This document shows positions 8,541 through 17,704 of a stretch of 33,696 nucleotides of DNA, piece after piece (position 1 is the first letter of the stretch; each line of letters starts with the position of its first letter). Both the position numbers and the translations under genes were made by a program. The stretch spans positions 1 through 33,696 of the forward strand of contig JAUZNW010000018.1 of the NCBI GenBank assembly GCA_030706785.1. The letters run 5' to 3'. The notes under the pieces are model-generated. The model did no database searches, was not told where the DNA came from, and saw only the letters and a list, made by a program, of their open reading frames with translations. The DNA is from Bacteroidota bacterium (GTDB lineage Bacteria > Bacteroidota > Bacteroidia > Bacteroidales > VadinHA17).

Positions 8541-8620
8541 CCCCTCTCCCGGTGTGGGAGGGGCTTAAGAGTTCTCCCTCTCACTCCGGGAGAGGGAGAA
8601 TCAGAGGGAGAGGTTTTAAC
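8541..8620. terminator. palindromic C/T-rich repeat, probable bidirectional terminator
   Basis: Between two converging genes lie two hairpin-forming palindromes. The first is imperfect: CCCCTCTCCC at 8541-8550 against GGGAGGGG just after it. The second is a perfect 11-bp stem, 8572-8582 paired with 8590-8600 around a 7-base loop, followed by another copy of the CAGAGGGAGAGG unit. Placement after both stop codons fits transcription termination from either side. The sequence also belongs to a repeat type seen elsewhere in the window. Confidence 0.6.
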
Positions 8621-8636
8621 CTTCAGGGGGCGATAG

Positions 8637-11378
8637 TTATTCCGGGAATTCAAAAGTATATTCACCCGAACCTCTCACGAATCCGATACTTTCGCCTTCC
8701 CTGGTTTTAACAGTCATAATAGCCTTTTTATCATTTACCTTAACGGGAAGTCCATTCTCTGTAATTTTATCCTGATTGGCTGTCGGTATTACAATAGTTG
8801 CGTTTGAATTTGCAGGGATTCTGACCTTAACAATTATTTTACCTTCTTTCCTTTCCCATCCTGAAGCAATTGTACCGTAAGGACTTTCAAATGTGGCTTT
8901 TGCATAATCGAGCCTTTTAGCAGGGTGAGGCTGTATCCGGATCTCTTTATACCCTGGTCTGATCTCCTCGATTCCTGCCGAGACCCTGTACATCCAGTCA
9001 CCGATCGCTCCGTATGCATAGTGATTAAAAGAGTTCATGCCGGCATCCTGAAATGTACTGTCGGTCTTCTGCCCGTCCCATCTTTCCCAGATAGTTGTGG
9101 CTCCCATCCTGACAGGATAAAGCCATGACGGATATGTCTCCTGCAGAAGGAGATCATATGCCACATTGGAGTAACCCTCAGCTGAGAGGACATGGCACAG
9201 GAATACTGTCCCGAGGAATCCTGTTGAGAGGTGATTTCTCCTGCTTTTTATATCTTCCACCAGGAATTCTGCAGCTTTTTGCCGGAGGTTTTCAGGAAGA
9301 AGGTTGAATTTCAACGCAAGAACATAGCAGGTCTGTGAATCTGTTCCGACTCTTCCGGCCGGAGTAATATATTCATTTATAAATACCTGCTTGATCTGGT
9401 TGAACAGCCTTGTATAGAACAGTTCGTCCTCAGCCTTACCAAGCTCATGTGCTGCCTTTGCAAGAAGGTCGGTTGAATAAGCATAAAAAGCGGTTGCTAT
9501 GAAATCATGCTCTGTGAATCCGTCAGGTTCAGTGTGATTATTCACCGGGGGATGATAGAAAAGCCAGTCGCCATAAATACTGCCGCCCTCCCAGATCATT
9601 GATTCACCTGCTTTTTTCCTTATATATTCAACCCATGCCTTCATGCTTGGATACTGTGTTTCAAGAAGCTTTTTATCACCGTATACGAGGTACATCGTCC
9701 AGGGGGCAATAACTGCAACATCACCCCAGCCTGCAGATGCAGAAGCTGTCTGAGAGCCTTGTTTGTCAAGCACATCAGGTATCACAACAGGTATCTCTCC
9801 TGCAGGTCTCTGATCTGCAGCAATATCCTTCAGCCATTTTGTGAAGAACGCCGAAACGTCATAGTTAAACGCTGCAGTCCGGCAGAAAGCCTGTGCATCA
9901 CCGGTCCAGCCAAGACGTTCATCCCTCTGTGGACAATCAGTGGGAACATCCACAAAATTTCCCTGCTGGCCCCAGACTATATTGTGCTGAAGCTGATTCA
10001 ACAAAGGATTTGAGCATTCGAATGAACCGGTGATTCTCATATCGGAATGAATAACTATTCCTGTAAGATTGTCGGTCGTCAGGGTACCGGGGAAACCGTT
10101 TACCTCAACAAACCTGAACCCGAAAAAAGAAAACCGCGGTTCATATACCTCTTCATCACCGCCGTTAAGAGTATATGTAAGAGTAGCTTTTGCACTTCTG
10201 AGATTCTCAGTATAGAACTCACCATATTTATCCAGCACTTCGGCATGCCTGATTGTAACGACGGTACCTCTTGGACCTTTAACCTTCAGTCGCACCCAGC
10301 CCACCATGTTCTGTCCCATATCAGCCACAAGGCTTCCTTTCGGTGTCCGGAAAATCTTCACCGGTTTGATCTCCTTGATTTTTCTTACAGCTTCACCTTC
10401 GCTTGCTATAATATTATTATTGGTATAGTTGCCGGTCCTTGCAGTTAACCATTTACTCTCATCGTATCCCGGCTTATCCCATCCTGTCAGCTTTTTCGTT
10501 GCATCATAGGTCTCGCCGTTATAAATATCATTCATCCTTATTGCACCATCATTCGATCCTTTCCATGATTCATCGCTTAGTATCCATGATTCGGTGCCAT
10601 CGGCAAAAACGATTCTTATCTGAAGAAGCAGCCCGAGCCGTTTGCCATAAATCGCCCAGTTATTGTCCCAGGCGAGGGTTCCCCTGTACCATCCGTCACC
10701 CAGTACTGCACCGACGGCATTATCGCCGTTATTAATCATGGATGTAATATCATAAACCTGGTACTGAAGCCTTTTCAAATATGAGGTCCAGCCGGGAGTA
10801 AAGATCTGATCCCCGACTTTCTTCCCATTCAGATAAAGCTCATAAAATCCGTGCGATGTTACATGAGCCCGTGCCGATACCACTCTTTTCGAAACACTGA
10901 ATTCTTTCCTGAAATGAGGACTTGGAGAATACCTGTTGGTATCTCCTTGCAGCTCAATCCATTTTGCTTTCCAGGCAGAAGGGCCAAGCAAGCCGGTTTC
11001 CCAATAGGCCGGTTCACTCCATTTTGATTCGCGTCCTTTATTATCCCATACTTTCACCTGCCAGTAATACCTCTGATATGCTTTGGGCTCAGTCCCCTTA
11101 TATGCCACAAGAACAGATTCATCTGACATCACTTTCCCTGAATTCCAGGTTGTTCTGGATGCTGAGAAGCCGGGATCTGTGGCAACCCTGACCGAGTATG
11201 CGATTTGCATCACGTCGTTGCCGGAAGCATTGATTTTCCATGACAGCCGGGGATTTAAAACATCGACCCCGAGCGGATTTTTTTTGTGTTCACAGGAAAG
11301 ATCATAGACCGATAAATCCTGGGAAAAGACATTTGCTGAAATCAAAGTCAGGATGATAAAAAGTCTTAACTCGTTCAT
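8637..11378 (-). CDS. secreted alpha-L-rhamnosidase, GH78
   Basis: A 913-residue inverting glycoside hydrolase that removes terminal alpha-L-rhamnose from pectin side chains, flavonoid glycosides or bacterial polysaccharides. Residues 1-19 form a signal peptide ending VFS, so it acts in the periplasm or outside. A fibronectin/Ig-like N-domain (~25-130) precedes the rhamnosidase N-domain (~160-320, with GDGWYRG), a beta domain (~335-445) and the (alpha/alpha)6 catalytic domain (~450-800). The GH78 general-acid motif DCPQRDERLGWTGD is at 481-494 with E487 as the likely acid. E765 in TTIWERWDG is the likely base. A C-terminal beta domain follows. It is divergent from rhaT across a 122-bp region, so it probably shares rhamnose control with the uptake operon. 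Confidence 0.95.
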   Translation of the reverse strand: MNELRLFIILTLISANVFSQDLSVYDLSCEHKKNPLGVDVLNPRLSWKINASGNDVMQIAYSVRVATDPGFSASRTTWNSGKVMSDESVLVAYKGTEPKAYQRYYWQVKVWDNKGRESKWSEPAYWETGLLGPSAWKAKWIELQGDTNRYSPSPHFRKEFSVSKRVVSARAHVTSHGFYELYLNGKKVGDQIFTPGWTSYLKRLQYQVYDITSMINNGDNAVGAVLGDGWYRGTLAWDNNWAIYGKRLGLLLQIRIVFADGTESWILSDESWKGSNDGAIRMNDIYNGETYDATKKLTGWDKPGYDESKWLTARTGNYTNNNIIASEGEAVRKIKEIKPVKIFRTPKGSLVADMGQNMVGWVRLKVKGPRGTVVTIRHAEVLDKYGEFYTENLRSAKATLTYTLNGGDEEVYEPRFSFFGFRFVEVNGFPGTLTTDNLTGIVIHSDMRITGSFECSNPLLNQLQHNIVWGQQGNFVDVPTDCPQRDERLGWTGDAQAFCRTAAFNYDVSAFFTKWLKDIAADQRPAGEIPVVIPDVLDKQGSQTASASAGWGDVAVIAPWTMYLVYGDKKLLETQYPSMKAWVEYIRKKAGESMIWEGGSIYGDWLFYHPPVNNHTEPDGFTEHDFIATAFYAYSTDLLAKAAHELGKAEDELFYTRLFNQIKQVFINEYITPAGRVGTDSQTCYVLALKFNLLPENLRQKAAEFLVEDIKSRRNHLSTGFLGTVFLCHVLSAEGYSNVAYDLLLQETYPSWLYPVRMGATTIWERWDGQKTDSTFQDAGMNSFNHYAYGAIGDWMYRVSAGIEEIRPGYKEIRIQPHPAKRLDYAKATFESPYGTIASGWERKEGKIIVKVRIPANSNATIVIPTANQDKITENGLPVKVNDKKAIMTVKTREGESIGFVRGSGEYTFEFPE

Positions 11379-11500
11379 AATGTGAAATTTAGAGATGGAA
11401 TTTATTGGTATGAAATTTATCGAAAATTCCCCGATTTATAATTGGTAAAATACTTATTTTTATACACATTGTTAACCGCCTATCACTAACCTATTAATAA
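11379..11500. promoter_or_regulatory. shared divergent promoter region of the rhamnose locus
   Basis: This 122-bp AT-rich spacer lies between the starts of the rhamnosidase gene (minus) and rhaT (plus), so both promoters and any rhamnose operator must be here. I see partial -7-like boxes (TATTTTTA at 11455-11462 on the plus strand) but no clear -33 TTTG partner and no strong palindrome. A rhamnose regulator gene is not in the window. Confidence 0.4.
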
Positions 11501-12529
11501 ATGAATCCGTTTACAGGTATTTTACTGATCGCACTTGGCAGTATCGGTGCAGCCAGTTTTTATGTCCCGTTCAGGAAAGTCAAAGAATGGGCCTGGGAAT
11601 CTTACTGGATAACCCAGGGAATAGCTGCATGGCTGGTTGCACCATGGTTGTTCGCACTTGTTTTTGTCCCACATGGAGAATTAATACCTATAATCAATGA
11701 AGCGCCCTCATCTGCAAAGCTCATGGCAATGTTTTTTGGAATCCTCTGGGGTTTCGGAGGCCTGACTTTCGGATTAAGTATTCGTTACCTGGGAGTTGCG
11801 CTCGGACAGAGCATTGCACTGGGATTGTGCGCAGCTTTCGGAACACTAATTCCGCCGATAGTCGCTGGAGAAAATCTTTTTGGCTCGACGGCAGGGATAC
11901 TTACAGTTATCGGAGTGGCAATTACCGTGGCAGGGATAGCTGTAATAGGTTATGCCGGATCACTAAAGGTAAGTGAGATGTCGGAAGAAGAGAAAAAGGC
12001 AGCTGTTAAGGAATTTGCACTGAAAAAAGGTATACTGATTGCGATATTTGCAGGAATCATGAGCGCCTGCTTCAATTTTGGCTTCGAAGCCGGCAAGCCG
12101 ATCGAGAATATTGCACTGGCACACGGGACAAATCCGTTGTTTCAGAAAAACCCAACACTGATTTTCATACTTTTTGGAGGATTTCTGACCAATCTTGTAT
12201 ACTGTGGTTATCTGAACATTAAAAACAAAACCTACAAGGACTATGTAACACCGCCAGCAAACATAATTTTAAATAATCTGGCATTTACTTTCCTGGCCGG
12301 ATTCCTCTGGTTTCTGCAGTTTCATTTCTTTGGTATGGGATCAAGCAAATTGCCAGCCGGCATGGCAGTATTCGGCTGGAGCATCCTTATGGCACTTAAC
12401 ATTGCAATCAGCAATATTTGGGGAATAATCCTAAGGGAATGGAAGGGAGCAAAACCGAAGACAATCATCGTGCTTATAATCGGGATTGTCGTTCTTATCC
12501 TGTCAACATTCATTGTTAAACTTGGCTAA
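11501..12529 (+). CDS. rhaT: L-rhamnose:H+ symporter RhaT
   Basis: A 342-residue inner-membrane transporter that brings L-rhamnose into the cytoplasm with protons. It has about ten hydrophobic helices and family segments such as SFYVPFRKVKEWAWESYW (residues ~20-37), FFGILWGFGGLTFGLSIRYLG and QFHFFGMGSSKLP. The length matches the RhaT family (about 340). It starts the operon rhaT-rhaM-rhaI-kinase, and the next gene begins 10 bases after its stop. The ATG at 11501 is directly followed by the first membrane helix, which supports this start. Confidence 0.95.
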   Translation: MNPFTGILLIALGSIGAASFYVPFRKVKEWAWESYWITQGIAAWLVAPWLFALVFVPHGELIPIINEAPSSAKLMAMFFGILWGFGGLTFGLSIRYLGVALGQSIALGLCAAFGTLIPPIVAGENLFGSTAGILTVIGVAITVAGIAVIGYAGSLKVSEMSEEEKKAAVKEFALKKGILIAIFAGIMSACFNFGFEAGKPIENIALAHGTNPLFQKNPTLIFILFGGFLTNLVYCGYLNIKNKTYKDYVTPPANIILNNLAFTFLAGFLWFLQFHFFGMGSSKLPAGMAVFGWSILMALNIAISNIWGIILREWKGAKPKTIIVLIIGIVVLILSTFIVKLG

Positions 12530-12539
12530 ATACCGGAAT

Positions 12540-12854
12540 ATGAGAAGATTTGGTTTCAAAATGAAATTATTCCCGGGCTTCAGGGAAGAATATCAGAGAA
12601 GACACAGGGATATATGGCCGGAGCTGGTCACTATGCTTAAAAATGAAGGCATCGGCAATTATTCTATTTTCTATGATGAGGAAACAAATATCCTTTTCGC
12701 TTACCAGGAGCAAAGGGGTGAAAAATCCTCGCAGGACATGGGCTCAACGGAAATCGTACAGAAATGGTGGAAATACATGTCCGATATAATGGAAACTAAT
12801 CCTGATAATTCACCTGTCACAGTTCCGCTTGAGCAGGTGTTTTTTATGGAATAA
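12540..12854 (+). CDS. rhaM: L-rhamnose mutarotase
   Basis: A 104-residue enzyme that interconverts the alpha and beta anomers of L-rhamnose so that the isomerase receives its preferred form. The segments EEYQRRHRDIWPELV, the NYSIF strand and QKWWKYMSDIMETNPDNSPV match E. coli RhaM nearly residue for residue, including the active-site His and the paired Trp residues. The reading frame is open back to 12486, but the extra 18 residues would overlap rhaT and have no counterpart in the family. The ATG at 12540 gives exactly the usual length. Confidence 0.95.
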   Translation: MRRFGFKMKLFPGFREEYQRRHRDIWPELVTMLKNEGIGNYSIFYDEETNILFAYQEQRGEKSSQDMGSTEIVQKWWKYMSDIMETNPDNSPVTVPLEQVFFME

Positions 12855-12935
12855 AAGTATCACCCACTTTCCCCTACGAGGGTAACATGGAATTTGAATC
12901 TGACTAATTTGGAAAGTATTCATAAAACCTGAAAT

Positions 12936-14201
12936 ATGAAAAAAGAAGACATCATTAAATCATACCAGCTTGCAAGGAAGCAATACGCAGCGCTGGGAGT
13001 TGATACCGACAAAGTGATTGCACAGCTTGACGATATTGTGATAAGCCTTCACTGCTGGCAGACTGACGATGTGGGAGGATTTGAGAGGGAAGGAGCCGAG
13101 CTTGGCGGCGGAGGTATACAGGCAACTGGAAATTTCCCCGGTAAGGCAAGGACAATTCAGCAGATGCGCGGTGATCTCGACAAGGCAATGTCGCTATTGC
13201 CTGGCAGGCAAAGGCTCAACCTGCATGCCATCTATGGAGAGTTTGGCGGCAAAAAGGTTGACCGCGACCAGATTGAGATAAAACATTTCGAAGGCTGGAT
13301 AAAATGGGCGAAGAAGCGTAAGATCGGCCTTGATTTCAACTGCACGTGCTTTTCTCATCCACTTGCAGATGAAGGCTATACTTTGTCAAGCAAGAATCCG
13401 AAAATCCGTAAATTCTGGGTAGAGCATACAAAAAGATGCCGTGCAATTGCCGCCGAAATGGGCAAACAGCTTGGCACTCCTGCTGTCCATAACATCTGGA
13501 TACCTGACGGATCGAAGGATACACCCGTCGACAGGTATAACCTTCGCAGGATCCTTAAAAAATCGCTTGACGAGATCTTTTCGGTAAAATATCCTAAGAA
13601 ATATCTAAAGGATTCAGTTGAAAGCAAGCTGTTCGGAATAGGATCAGAATCAATGGTTGTGGGATCCCATGATTTTTATCTTGGATATGCGGTCAAAAAC
13701 AACACCATGATCACTCTTGATAACGGCCATTTCCATCCTTCAGAGCAGGTTGGCGACAAGATATCTTCGATACTCCTGTTCGTTGATGAGCTGCTTCTTC
13801 ATCTGACAAGAGGTGTAAGATGGGACAGCGATCATGTTGTAACATTCAATGATGAATTATTGCTTATTGCACAGGAGATTGTAAGGGCAAATGCTTTGAA
13901 AAGAGTCAAGATCGGCCTCGATTTCTTCGACGCCAGCCTGAACAGGATCGGCGCATATGTGATCGGGACAAGGTCGGCCCAGATGGCATTCCTTTTCGCC
14001 ATGCTGGAACCTCGTGAGGCGCTTGTTGGCTTTGAAGAGAAGGGACGGAACTTTGAAAGGCTTTCATATCTTGAACTTATGAAAGCTATGCCGTTTGGCG
14101 CTGTCTGGAATTACTATTGCATGAAAAACAAGGTTCCGGTTGGTCGCGATTATATTGAAGAGATCCTGAATTATGAAAAGGAAGTTTTAATGAAACGGTA
14201 A
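12936..14201 (+). CDS. rhaA: L-rhamnose isomerase
   Basis: A 421-residue cytosolic metal-dependent isomerase converting L-rhamnose to L-rhamnulose. It is close in length to E. coli RhaA (419). The metal ligands are visible at a constant offset of +3 from the E. coli numbering: H265 in DNGHFHPSE, and D297 and D299 in RWDSDHVV. The glycine-rich segment ELGGGGIQATGNFPGKA (residues ~55-71) is also characteristic. Bacteroides literature uses rhaI for the same enzyme. It sits third in the rhamnose operon, 81 bases after rhaM and 45 before the kinase start. Confidence 0.96.
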   Translation: MKKEDIIKSYQLARKQYAALGVDTDKVIAQLDDIVISLHCWQTDDVGGFEREGAELGGGGIQATGNFPGKARTIQQMRGDLDKAMSLLPGRQRLNLHAIYGEFGGKKVDRDQIEIKHFEGWIKWAKKRKIGLDFNCTCFSHPLADEGYTLSSKNPKIRKFWVEHTKRCRAIAAEMGKQLGTPAVHNIWIPDGSKDTPVDRYNLRRILKKSLDEIFSVKYPKKYLKDSVESKLFGIGSESMVVGSHDFYLGYAVKNNTMITLDNGHFHPSEQVGDKISSILLFVDELLLHLTRGVRWDSDHVVTFNDELLLIAQEIVRANALKRVKIGLDFFDASLNRIGAYVIGTRSAQMAFLFAMLEPREALVGFEEKGRNFERLSYLELMKAMPFGAVWNYYCMKNKVPVGRDYIEEILNYEKEVLMKR

Positions 14202-14246
14202 AGTATCATTATTGTTTACCTTGCAGGAGAATAAGCTGATTTGAAT

Positions 14247-15614
14247 ATGAAGGAGAAGGTTATTGCAATTTTTGATGTAGGGAAAACCAACAAAAAACTT
14301 CTTTTATTCGATTACAATCTCAGGCTTGTCTCTGAGATTGAGACAAAATTCCCGGAGAAGCTTGATGATGACGGATTTGAATGCGATAATATCGAGCTTA
14401 TTGAAGAATGGATCAAAGACTCTGTAAGCTACCTGGTTCATTCCGAAAAGTATGATATTACAGCAGTAAACTTTGCTACCTATGGTGCGACAATTGTTTA
14501 TCTCGATGAAAAAGGCAGGAGGCTGACCCCTGTTTACAATTATCTCAAACCGATCGATGACCGTATCCCGGAGAGGATTTACAGGAAATACGGAGGTCAG
14601 GATGAATTTTGCAGAAGGACAGCCTCGCCCGCGCTTGGAATGCTGAATTCAGGGATACAGATGCTCTGGTTAAAGACCATCAAGACGGATACTTTTTCAA
14701 AGGTCAGATATATTCTCCATTTCCCGCAATACGTCTCATACCTGCTTACAGGAAAGATCCATTCTGAGCACACATCCATTGGCTGCCACACAGGTCTGTG
14801 GGATTTTGACAATATGAAATATCACCCCTGGGTGGCAGATCAGGGCATTGATCTGCCCAATCCTTCACCAGTGGACACGATAAATGAGGTAGTCATAGGA
14901 GACAGGAAGCTGAAAGTGGGGATCGGTATACATGACAGCTCATCATCCCTGGCTCCCTATTTCACGGGCGACAGGGGCAAGTTCCTGCTGATCTCTACAG
15001 GCACCTGGTGCATCAATATGAATCCCTACAACCACGAAAAGCTTACCGTGGAGCAGCTTGACCGCGACTGCCTTTGCTATATTAGTGTTACCAGGCAACC
15101 CGTAAAATCTTCAAGATTGTTCCTGGGAAATCTGCATGAGACAGGTATTAAATTGCTGAATGAACATTTTGGAACAACCGAGGATTTTTACAAGAATGTG
15201 AAGTTTGACCAGGATCTTATCAGGATGCTGAAGAGCAGGTACAGTGGTGACAGGAGAGCCTTTTTCAACAGTGGCCCTGAATCGAGGGAATTCAGGGAAA
15301 GGATAGATCTTTATGACTTCAAATCATTCGATGAAGGTTATCATCAGCTTATGATCGAGCTTTGCGACCTGACAAGTGAGTCAATAAAACTTATCCTGCC
15401 CGAAAAGGATGATACTGAAAACCTTTACATTACCGGCGGTTTTTCAAAGAACAGGATTTTCAACAGGTTGCTGGCAAGGTCCTTTCCTACAAAAAAAGTT
15501 TATACTTCAGTCATCAATAATGCAACCGCCCTTGGAGCTGCAATTGTAATCCTGAATTCGATCAGTGACAAAAAACCGGTCCTCAGCCTTGGCCTTACTG
15601 AATGCAAAGCTTGA
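14247..15614 (+). CDS. FGGY-family sugar kinase, presumed L-rhamnulose kinase
   Basis: A 455-residue kinase of the FGGY/actin-like ATPase fold. The N-terminal phosphate loop is VIAIFDVGKTNKKLLLF. A middle HDSSSSLAPYF/STGTWC stretch holds the likely catalytic Asp, and the C-terminal adenosine loop is ITGGFSKN. Position in the rhamnose operon points to phosphorylation of L-rhamnulose. Several family-defining stretches do not look like E. coli RhaB, so it may belong to another FGGY branch that acts on the same or a related ketose. I therefore give no symbol. An in-frame TTG lies six bases upstream, but the ATG at 14247 is the better start. It is the last gene of the operon. No aldolase follows. 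Confidence 0.8.
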   Translation: MKEKVIAIFDVGKTNKKLLLFDYNLRLVSEIETKFPEKLDDDGFECDNIELIEEWIKDSVSYLVHSEKYDITAVNFATYGATIVYLDEKGRRLTPVYNYLKPIDDRIPERIYRKYGGQDEFCRRTASPALGMLNSGIQMLWLKTIKTDTFSKVRYILHFPQYVSYLLTGKIHSEHTSIGCHTGLWDFDNMKYHPWVADQGIDLPNPSPVDTINEVVIGDRKLKVGIGIHDSSSSLAPYFTGDRGKFLLISTGTWCINMNPYNHEKLTVEQLDRDCLCYISVTRQPVKSSRLFLGNLHETGIKLLNEHFGTTEDFYKNVKFDQDLIRMLKSRYSGDRRAFFNSGPESREFRERIDLYDFKSFDEGYHQLMIELCDLTSESIKLILPEKDDTENLYITGGFSKNRIFNRLLARSFPTKKVYTSVINNATALGAAIVILNSISDKKPVLSLGLTECKA

Positions 15615-15640
15615 AAATAATTGCTGGTTGATCGTAACTT

Positions 15641-15679
15641 GTTGCTGGTTAAGTTGGATTTCAACTGGCAACCAGCAAC
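15641..15679. terminator. two-stage hairpin after the rhamnose operon
   Basis: A 10-bp perfect inverted repeat (GTTGCTGGTT at 15641-15650 with AACCAGCAAC at 15670-15679) encloses an inner 5-bp pair (AGTTG at 15652-15656 with CAACT at 15662-15666). A further direct copy of TTGCTGGTTG lies at 15621-15630. Its position just after the last rhamnose gene fits a terminator, though no long T run follows directly. Confidence 0.5.
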
Positions 15680-15741
15680 TTGCAATTGAAAATTTCAAAT
15701 AATATACATAGAATATTAACAATTCAGTTTAGGGTAAACTT

Positions 15742-15749
15742 TAACTTTG
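15742..15749 (+). promoter_or_regulatory. candidate Bacteroidota -7 box upstream of the polyphosphate operon
   Basis: TAACTTTG matches the Bacteroidota -7 consensus TAnnTTTG at every fixed position. A -33 TTTG box at the usual spacing is not evident. If used, transcription would begin near 15756 and leave a leader of about 80 bases before the small secreted protein gene at 15837. Confidence 0.35.
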
Positions 15750-15836
15750 ATGTCTTAATATTAGTGATTAGTAATTTAATGCTTAAGCAATTTCGATAGA
15801 ACTATTAACGTTGATTGTAGTAAATAAATTCAGCCG

Positions 15837-16247
15837 ATGAAAACCTTGAAAAATGTTTTGCCGGTGATCTTACTGATCGGTCTTGCAGCCCCGGTTGTTG
15901 GCCAGCAGCAGGGAAGTGACGGTAAAAAGGTCAAAAGCATCATAGTATACCAGGAGAAGCACGATATGCTCGTTATGCACAAATACAAGGACATCGAGCA
16001 GTATTATGACCAGCGGGGAAATCTTATCGAGGATATATCCTATAAGCAGGGAAAGATAAACAAGCACTTTAAATACCAGTACGATTCAAATAATAATAAA
16101 ATACGCGAGGAGGAATACGATCCGTCGGGAAGGCTGTTTGAATCATCCGAATACAAATATGAAAACGGGCTCCGGACCGAGAAGATCGTTTATGATCCCA
16201 ACAAGAAAATAAAATCAAGGAAGATCTATCAGTACACTATGTGGTAA
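15837..16247 (+). CDS. small secreted protein with YD-like beta repeats
   Basis: A 136-residue protein with a signal peptide (residues 1-22, ending PVVGQ) and a repetitive remainder in which each unit reads like 'YD..G.l.e...Y..GK..k.f.Y.yd'. Examples are YDQRGNLIEDISYKQGK, YDSNNNKIREEEYDPSGR and YKYENGLRTEKIVYD. This resembles short YD/RHS-type or MORN-like beta-hairpin repeats, found in many small Bacteroidota envelope proteins. I cannot assign a function. It is four bases upstream of the VTC-domain gene and clearly co-transcribed with it. Confidence 0.7.
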   Translation: MKTLKNVLPVILLIGLAAPVVGQQQGSDGKKVKSIIVYQEKHDMLVMHKYKDIEQYYDQRGNLIEDISYKQGKINKHFKYQYDSNNNKIREEEYDPSGRLFESSEYKYENGLRTEKIVYDPNKKIKSRKIYQYTMW

Positions 16248-16251
16248 TCCA

Positions 16252-17031
16252 ATGACTCCTGAGACAGAAAATATTCTTGGTTCGTTTGTTCCAATAGGGC
16301 TGGAAGAAATGGATAATGTCCGTCTGATGGACAGGATTGACACCAAGTACCTCTTTTCAGCAAATAAGGTTCCGGATCTTCTCAGGCTGATGACTGAAGA
16401 TTACAGGATCCTTGAGATAAACGGACACAGGATATTCGATTACGAAACGATATATCTCGATACACCTGATTATCTTTTCTATAACCAGCACATGACTGGA
16501 AGGATTGATCGCAACAAGGTACGATACAGGAAGTATAATTCAACCGGGATCACCTATCTGGAGGTCAAAAAGAAGACCAAGAAGAACAGAACTATCAAAT
16601 GGAGGATAAAGAACATCCTGTCAGACAGGATTTGCGATGAGGAGGCCAGGGAATTCCTTGAGAAGCATTTACCGTTTACGGCAGATATTCTAAAGCCAGT
16701 TATCTCGAACAAGTTCAGAAGAATAACACTCGTCGGGGCCAATATACGGGAACGTATAACCCTTGATATCGACCTTTCATTCTCCGATACAAGTGGTCAT
16801 AAAGCTGTTATACCTAATGTTGCAATAGCTGAATTGAAAAGCGGAGATGCAGCAATTAAATCACCATTTTCAGCCATTGCCAAAAGCCTATCAATTTACC
16901 CGTCAGGATTCAGCAAGTACTGCACAGGCACAGCGATACTATATGACCTCCCGAGGAAAAATTCTATCAAACCTACTTTATTACTTATAAACAAGATTGA
17001 AAATGAATCCACTAGATCTCTTAGCGCCTGA
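16252..17031 (+). CDS. VTC-domain polyphosphate polymerase-like protein
   Basis: A 259-residue single-domain protein of the VTC superfamily, the beta-tunnel fold that in yeast Vtc4 polymerises ATP gamma-phosphate into polyphosphate. Basic residues expected to line the tunnel are visible in RIDTKYLF (28-35), KVRYRKY (89-95) and the YLEVKKKTKKNR strand (102-113). DIDLSF, AELKS and SKYCTG follow in the order usual for the family. There is no SPX domain and no membrane segment. The downstream DUF4956 membrane protein starts inside its 3' end, an arrangement seen in many bacteria. Whether it makes polyphosphate or modifies a polymer with phosphate cannot be told from sequence. Confidence 0.88.
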   Translation: MTPETENILGSFVPIGLEEMDNVRLMDRIDTKYLFSANKVPDLLRLMTEDYRILEINGHRIFDYETIYLDTPDYLFYNQHMTGRIDRNKVRYRKYNSTGITYLEVKKKTKKNRTIKWRIKNILSDRICDEEAREFLEKHLPFTADILKPVISNKFRRITLVGANIRERITLDIDLSFSDTSGHKAVIPNVAIAELKSGDAAIKSPFSAIAKSLSIYPSGFSKYCTGTAILYDLPRKNSIKPTLLLINKIENESTRSLSA

Positions 17032-17704
17032 ATCTTTGAATATAGCCGGAGTGCATGTGATCGATCTTCCAGGATTCCTGGAATTTGTACTGAGGTTCAT
17101 TCTGAACATTGCTGTCGTGATGATACTGGTAAGGTGGCTCTACTATTCCGCCACCAGACGGAAAGATTATCTTTTCACCTATATACTAATATCAAGCATT
17201 ATATTTCTCCTCTGCTTCCTGCTCGAAAACGTCAAGCTCCAGTTAGGATTTGCATTCGGAATGTTTGCAATATTCGGCATAATCAGATACCGTACCGATG
17301 CAATGCCAATCAAGGAAATGACCTATTTGTTCCTTGTAATCGGCGTTTCAGTAATAAATGCCCTTACAAATACTGAAACCAGCCTTGTCGACCTGCTTTT
17401 TTCAAATTTTGTGATCATATTTATTACCTACGGTCTGGAAAAGGTATGGCTTATTAAACACGAATCATCCAAACTTATCGTTTATGAAAAAATTGATCTG
17501 ATCAGGGAGGGAAATTATGACAGGCTGATCCAGGACCTTCAGGAAAGAACCGGCATAAAGAAAATAAACAGGGTTGAAGTGGGCAAGATCAATTTTCTGA
17601 GAGATGTATGTGATATAACTATTTACTACTATACCGAGGGCATAAACAGGGGACAGTCCACAGGCCGTAACTATAAAGACAACAATGATGACGATGACGA
17701 TTAA
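17003..17704 (+). CDS. DUF4956 integral membrane protein
   Basis: A 233-residue inner-membrane protein with four or five hydrophobic helices in its first 150 residues (~28-48, 57-74, 80-94, 107-122, 131-146). The DUF4956 signature FGIIRYRTDAMPIKEMTYLF is at ~91-110. A cytosolic alpha/beta tail of about 85 residues follows and ends in a run of Asn and Asp. An in-frame TTG at 16997 is a poorer start than the ATG at 17003. The gene overlaps the VTC gene by 29 bases and the next gene by 20, indicating tight coupling. DUF4956 proteins often accompany VTC proteins, so it probably anchors the polymerase or forms a channel for its product. Confidence 0.88.
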   Translation: MNPLDLLAPESLNIAGVHVIDLPGFLEFVLRFILNIAVVMILVRWLYYSATRRKDYLFTYILISSIIFLLCFLLENVKLQLGFAFGMFAIFGIIRYRTDAMPIKEMTYLFLVIGVSVINALTNTETSLVDLLFSNFVIIFITYGLEKVWLIKHESSKLIVYEKIDLIREGNYDRLIQDLQERTGIKKINRVEVGKINFLRDVCDITIYYYTEGINRGQSTGRNYKDNNDDDDD

